DNA of 40,671 nt from Candidatus Omnitrophota bacterium (GTDB lineage Bacteria > Omnitrophota > Gorgyraeia > Gygaellales > Profunditerraquicolaceae), in contig JAPLLY010000059.1 of the NCBI GenBank assembly GCA_026387315.1, forward strand, positions 1 to 40,671. Reading direction: 5' to 3'. The position numbers and the translations under genes are program-made. A model generated the notes under the pieces. The model was not told the origin of the DNA. It worked only from the letters and a program-made list of their open reading frames with translations, and made no database searches. Of the stretch, positions 39,858-40,671 are shown one piece after another (positions within the stretch are counted from its first letter, which is position 1; the number at the start of each line of letters is the position of its first letter).

Positions 39858-40070
39858 ATGCATTATGATACACTTATAAAACCTATTTCGATTGACCAAC
39901 CCATGGTGATTATTCCTACCGAAGAATATAAGCTCTTGCTTAAAGAAGCTGGTTTTGTTTCAACTCCTATACTTGACCGCGAAATCACTGCCGCAAGGCG
40001 CCGTTTCAAGAATGGTAAAACCGTAAGCTGGAATTCTCTTAAAAATGGATTCAAAAAAATTCACCATTGA
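39858..40070 (+). CDS. Antitoxin of a RelBE/ParDE-type module
   Basis: A 70-residue protein (MHYDTLIKPISIDQPMVIIP, TEEYKLLLKEAGFVSTP, EITAARRRFKNGKTVSWNSL). Pattern: short N-terminal DNA-binding strand/helix part, then a basic tail that would clamp the toxin. The earlier ATG-less extension to 39810 is ignored because AGAGGTGA precedes the ATG at 39858 and the promoter lies between. Its end overlaps the toxin start by 26 bp. The antitoxin family is uncertain (RelB- or Phd-like). Confidence 0.8.
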   Translation: MHYDTLIKPISIDQPMVIIPTEEYKLLLKEAGFVSTPILDREITAARRRFKNGKTVSWNSLKNGFKKIHH

Positions 40071-40317
40071 GTTTGATCCAAAAGAAGCAAAAGAATTCAG
40101 AAAGTTTTACCGAAATAACCCATCTTTAATACCTCGTATATCCAGAGCTATAGATTCACTAATTTTAAGCCCTCTTCAGGGAAAATCGTTAACAGGAAAC
40201 AAAAAGGGCTGTTATTCTTTACGCGAAGGTGATTATCGTATCATCTATGAAGTTTATCCTACCCAAGGTGTTGTTCATATAATTCGAATCGGCCATCGGC
40301 GTGAAGTTTATCGTTAA
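40045..40317 (+). CDS. RelE/ParE-type toxin
   Basis: A 90-residue protein of the RelE/ParE fold: FDPKEAKEFRKFYRNNPSLI, GKSLTGNKKGCYSLREGDYR, IIYEVYPTQGVVHIIRIGHR, ending REVYR. The LREGDYRIIYEV and IRIGHRREVY blocks carry the arginines and C-terminal tyrosine used by RelE-type mRNA interferases at the ribosome; I cannot exclude ParE-type gyrase inhibition. The overlap with the antitoxin gene points to translational coupling. Confidence 0.9.
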   Translation: MDSKKFTIEFDPKEAKEFRKFYRNNPSLIPRISRAIDSLILSPLQGKSLTGNKKGCYSLREGDYRIIYEVYPTQGVVHIIRIGHRREVYR

Positions 40318-40415
40318 TTTTCATAAAATTACACCATCCCCTAATTAAGCACAAAACAACATATTTTTATGCACAAATTGACAAAAGAAATTGCACAAGA
40401 AATTTCGGGTACACT

Positions 40416-40530
40416 ACACTTAATTCAGTCTTCCCATTTCTGCTTACTTCCAACTGCATTTGGAAATTCCGAAATTCCGGGGACACGACACTTAATTCAG
40501 TCTTCCCATTTTTCCAAATCGCCAGCGGCC
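40416..40530. repeat. REP-like repeat cluster (ACACTTAATTCAG motif)
   Basis: ACACTTAATTCAGTCTTCCC occurs at 40416 and 40488; between them GAAATTCCGGGGACACGAC and tandem AAATTCC. Such sequences border REP-associated Y1 transposase (TnpA) genes in other genomes as I recall; no transposase gene is in this window. The 78-residue ORF crossing it is not credible. Confidence 0.7.
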
Positions 40531-40671
40531 GGCCGGTTTTTTTATGCTGAACAACAACTTGGAATAAATAGGGACGTCCTCAAAAGGGACACCCTTCCAC
40601 TATAACTTTCACTCTTATAAATTCAGTTTCCTCCCCCCACCCCTACCCCTCCCACAAGGGGAGGGGAATTC
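40531..40671. repeat. 141-bp direct repeat, right copy, reaching the window end
   Basis: Exact copy of 39418-39558. It continues to the last base, so its true right end is unknown; the window may end here because assembly stopped in a repeat. Confidence 0.9.

Noticed and set aside
40369-40605. 78-codon open frame at the right end
   Set aside because: It crosses tandem REP-like repeats and the 141-bp repeat, so its codons are repeat-derived; no ribosome binding site or family similarity.

Overview
The window looks like a fragment of a Gram-negative bacterial chromosome of moderate GC, probably from an uncultivated lineage. Exosortase with EpsI, four PEP-CTERM proteins, a sigma-54 control module, and many short palindromic repeats scattered through intergenic and coding DNA would fit a candidate phylum such as Omnitrophota. 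That placement rests on gene content and recall of similar genomes; no rRNA or other marker gene is present to confirm it. No tRNA, rRNA or CRISPR array was seen.

Left arm (1-7,020, mostly + strand): recQ is followed by an SOS-like mutagenesis cassette of a KilA-N gene (broken by one stop codon), lexA, a small unknown gene and a Y-family DNA polymerase. A promoter whose spacer is a perfect inverted repeat, very probably a LexA operator, drives the cassette. Then come a UPF0251 DNA-binding protein (- strand) and rpoN (sigma-54), which is frameshifted in an A7 run.

Centre (7,040-22,960, all - strand): a GAF histidine kinase and NtrC-type sigma-54 activator lie beside rpoN. A TPR lipoprotein and a membrane protein follow, then four PEP-CTERM surface proteins (one an ice-binding-like DUF3494 protein), EpsI, exosortase, a WecA-like initiating transferase, glycosyltransferases, a glycoside hydrolase-like protein and an O-antigen ligase-like protein. 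A strong -24/-12 promoter precedes the PEP-CTERM operon, so kinase, activator, sigma-54, cargo proteins and sorting enzyme form one plausible regulated surface system: WecA and the glycosyltransferases build a lipid-linked polysaccharide, flippase and ligase export and assemble it, and exosortase processes the PEP-CTERM cargo.

Right arm (22,956-39,420, - strand): the polysaccharide locus continues with a phosphatase-glycosyltransferase fusion, a nucleotidyltransferase, a kinase, more glycosyltransferases, a deacetylase and a Wzx flippase. It is interrupted by a toxin-antitoxin island (AbiEii-like with an XRE protein, AbiEi/AbiEii, VapBC). At the far right a RelBE-type pair lies between two copies of a 141-bp direct repeat; the first copy truncates a methyltransferase gene and the second runs off the window.

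The most unusual property is a set of at least three palindromic repeat families that sit inside reading frames without breaking them. They occur in the polymerase, in a nucleotidyltransferase and repeatedly in the fusion gene, where one copy appears to have joined two formerly separate genes. This resembles the protein-coding palindromic elements known from Rickettsia.
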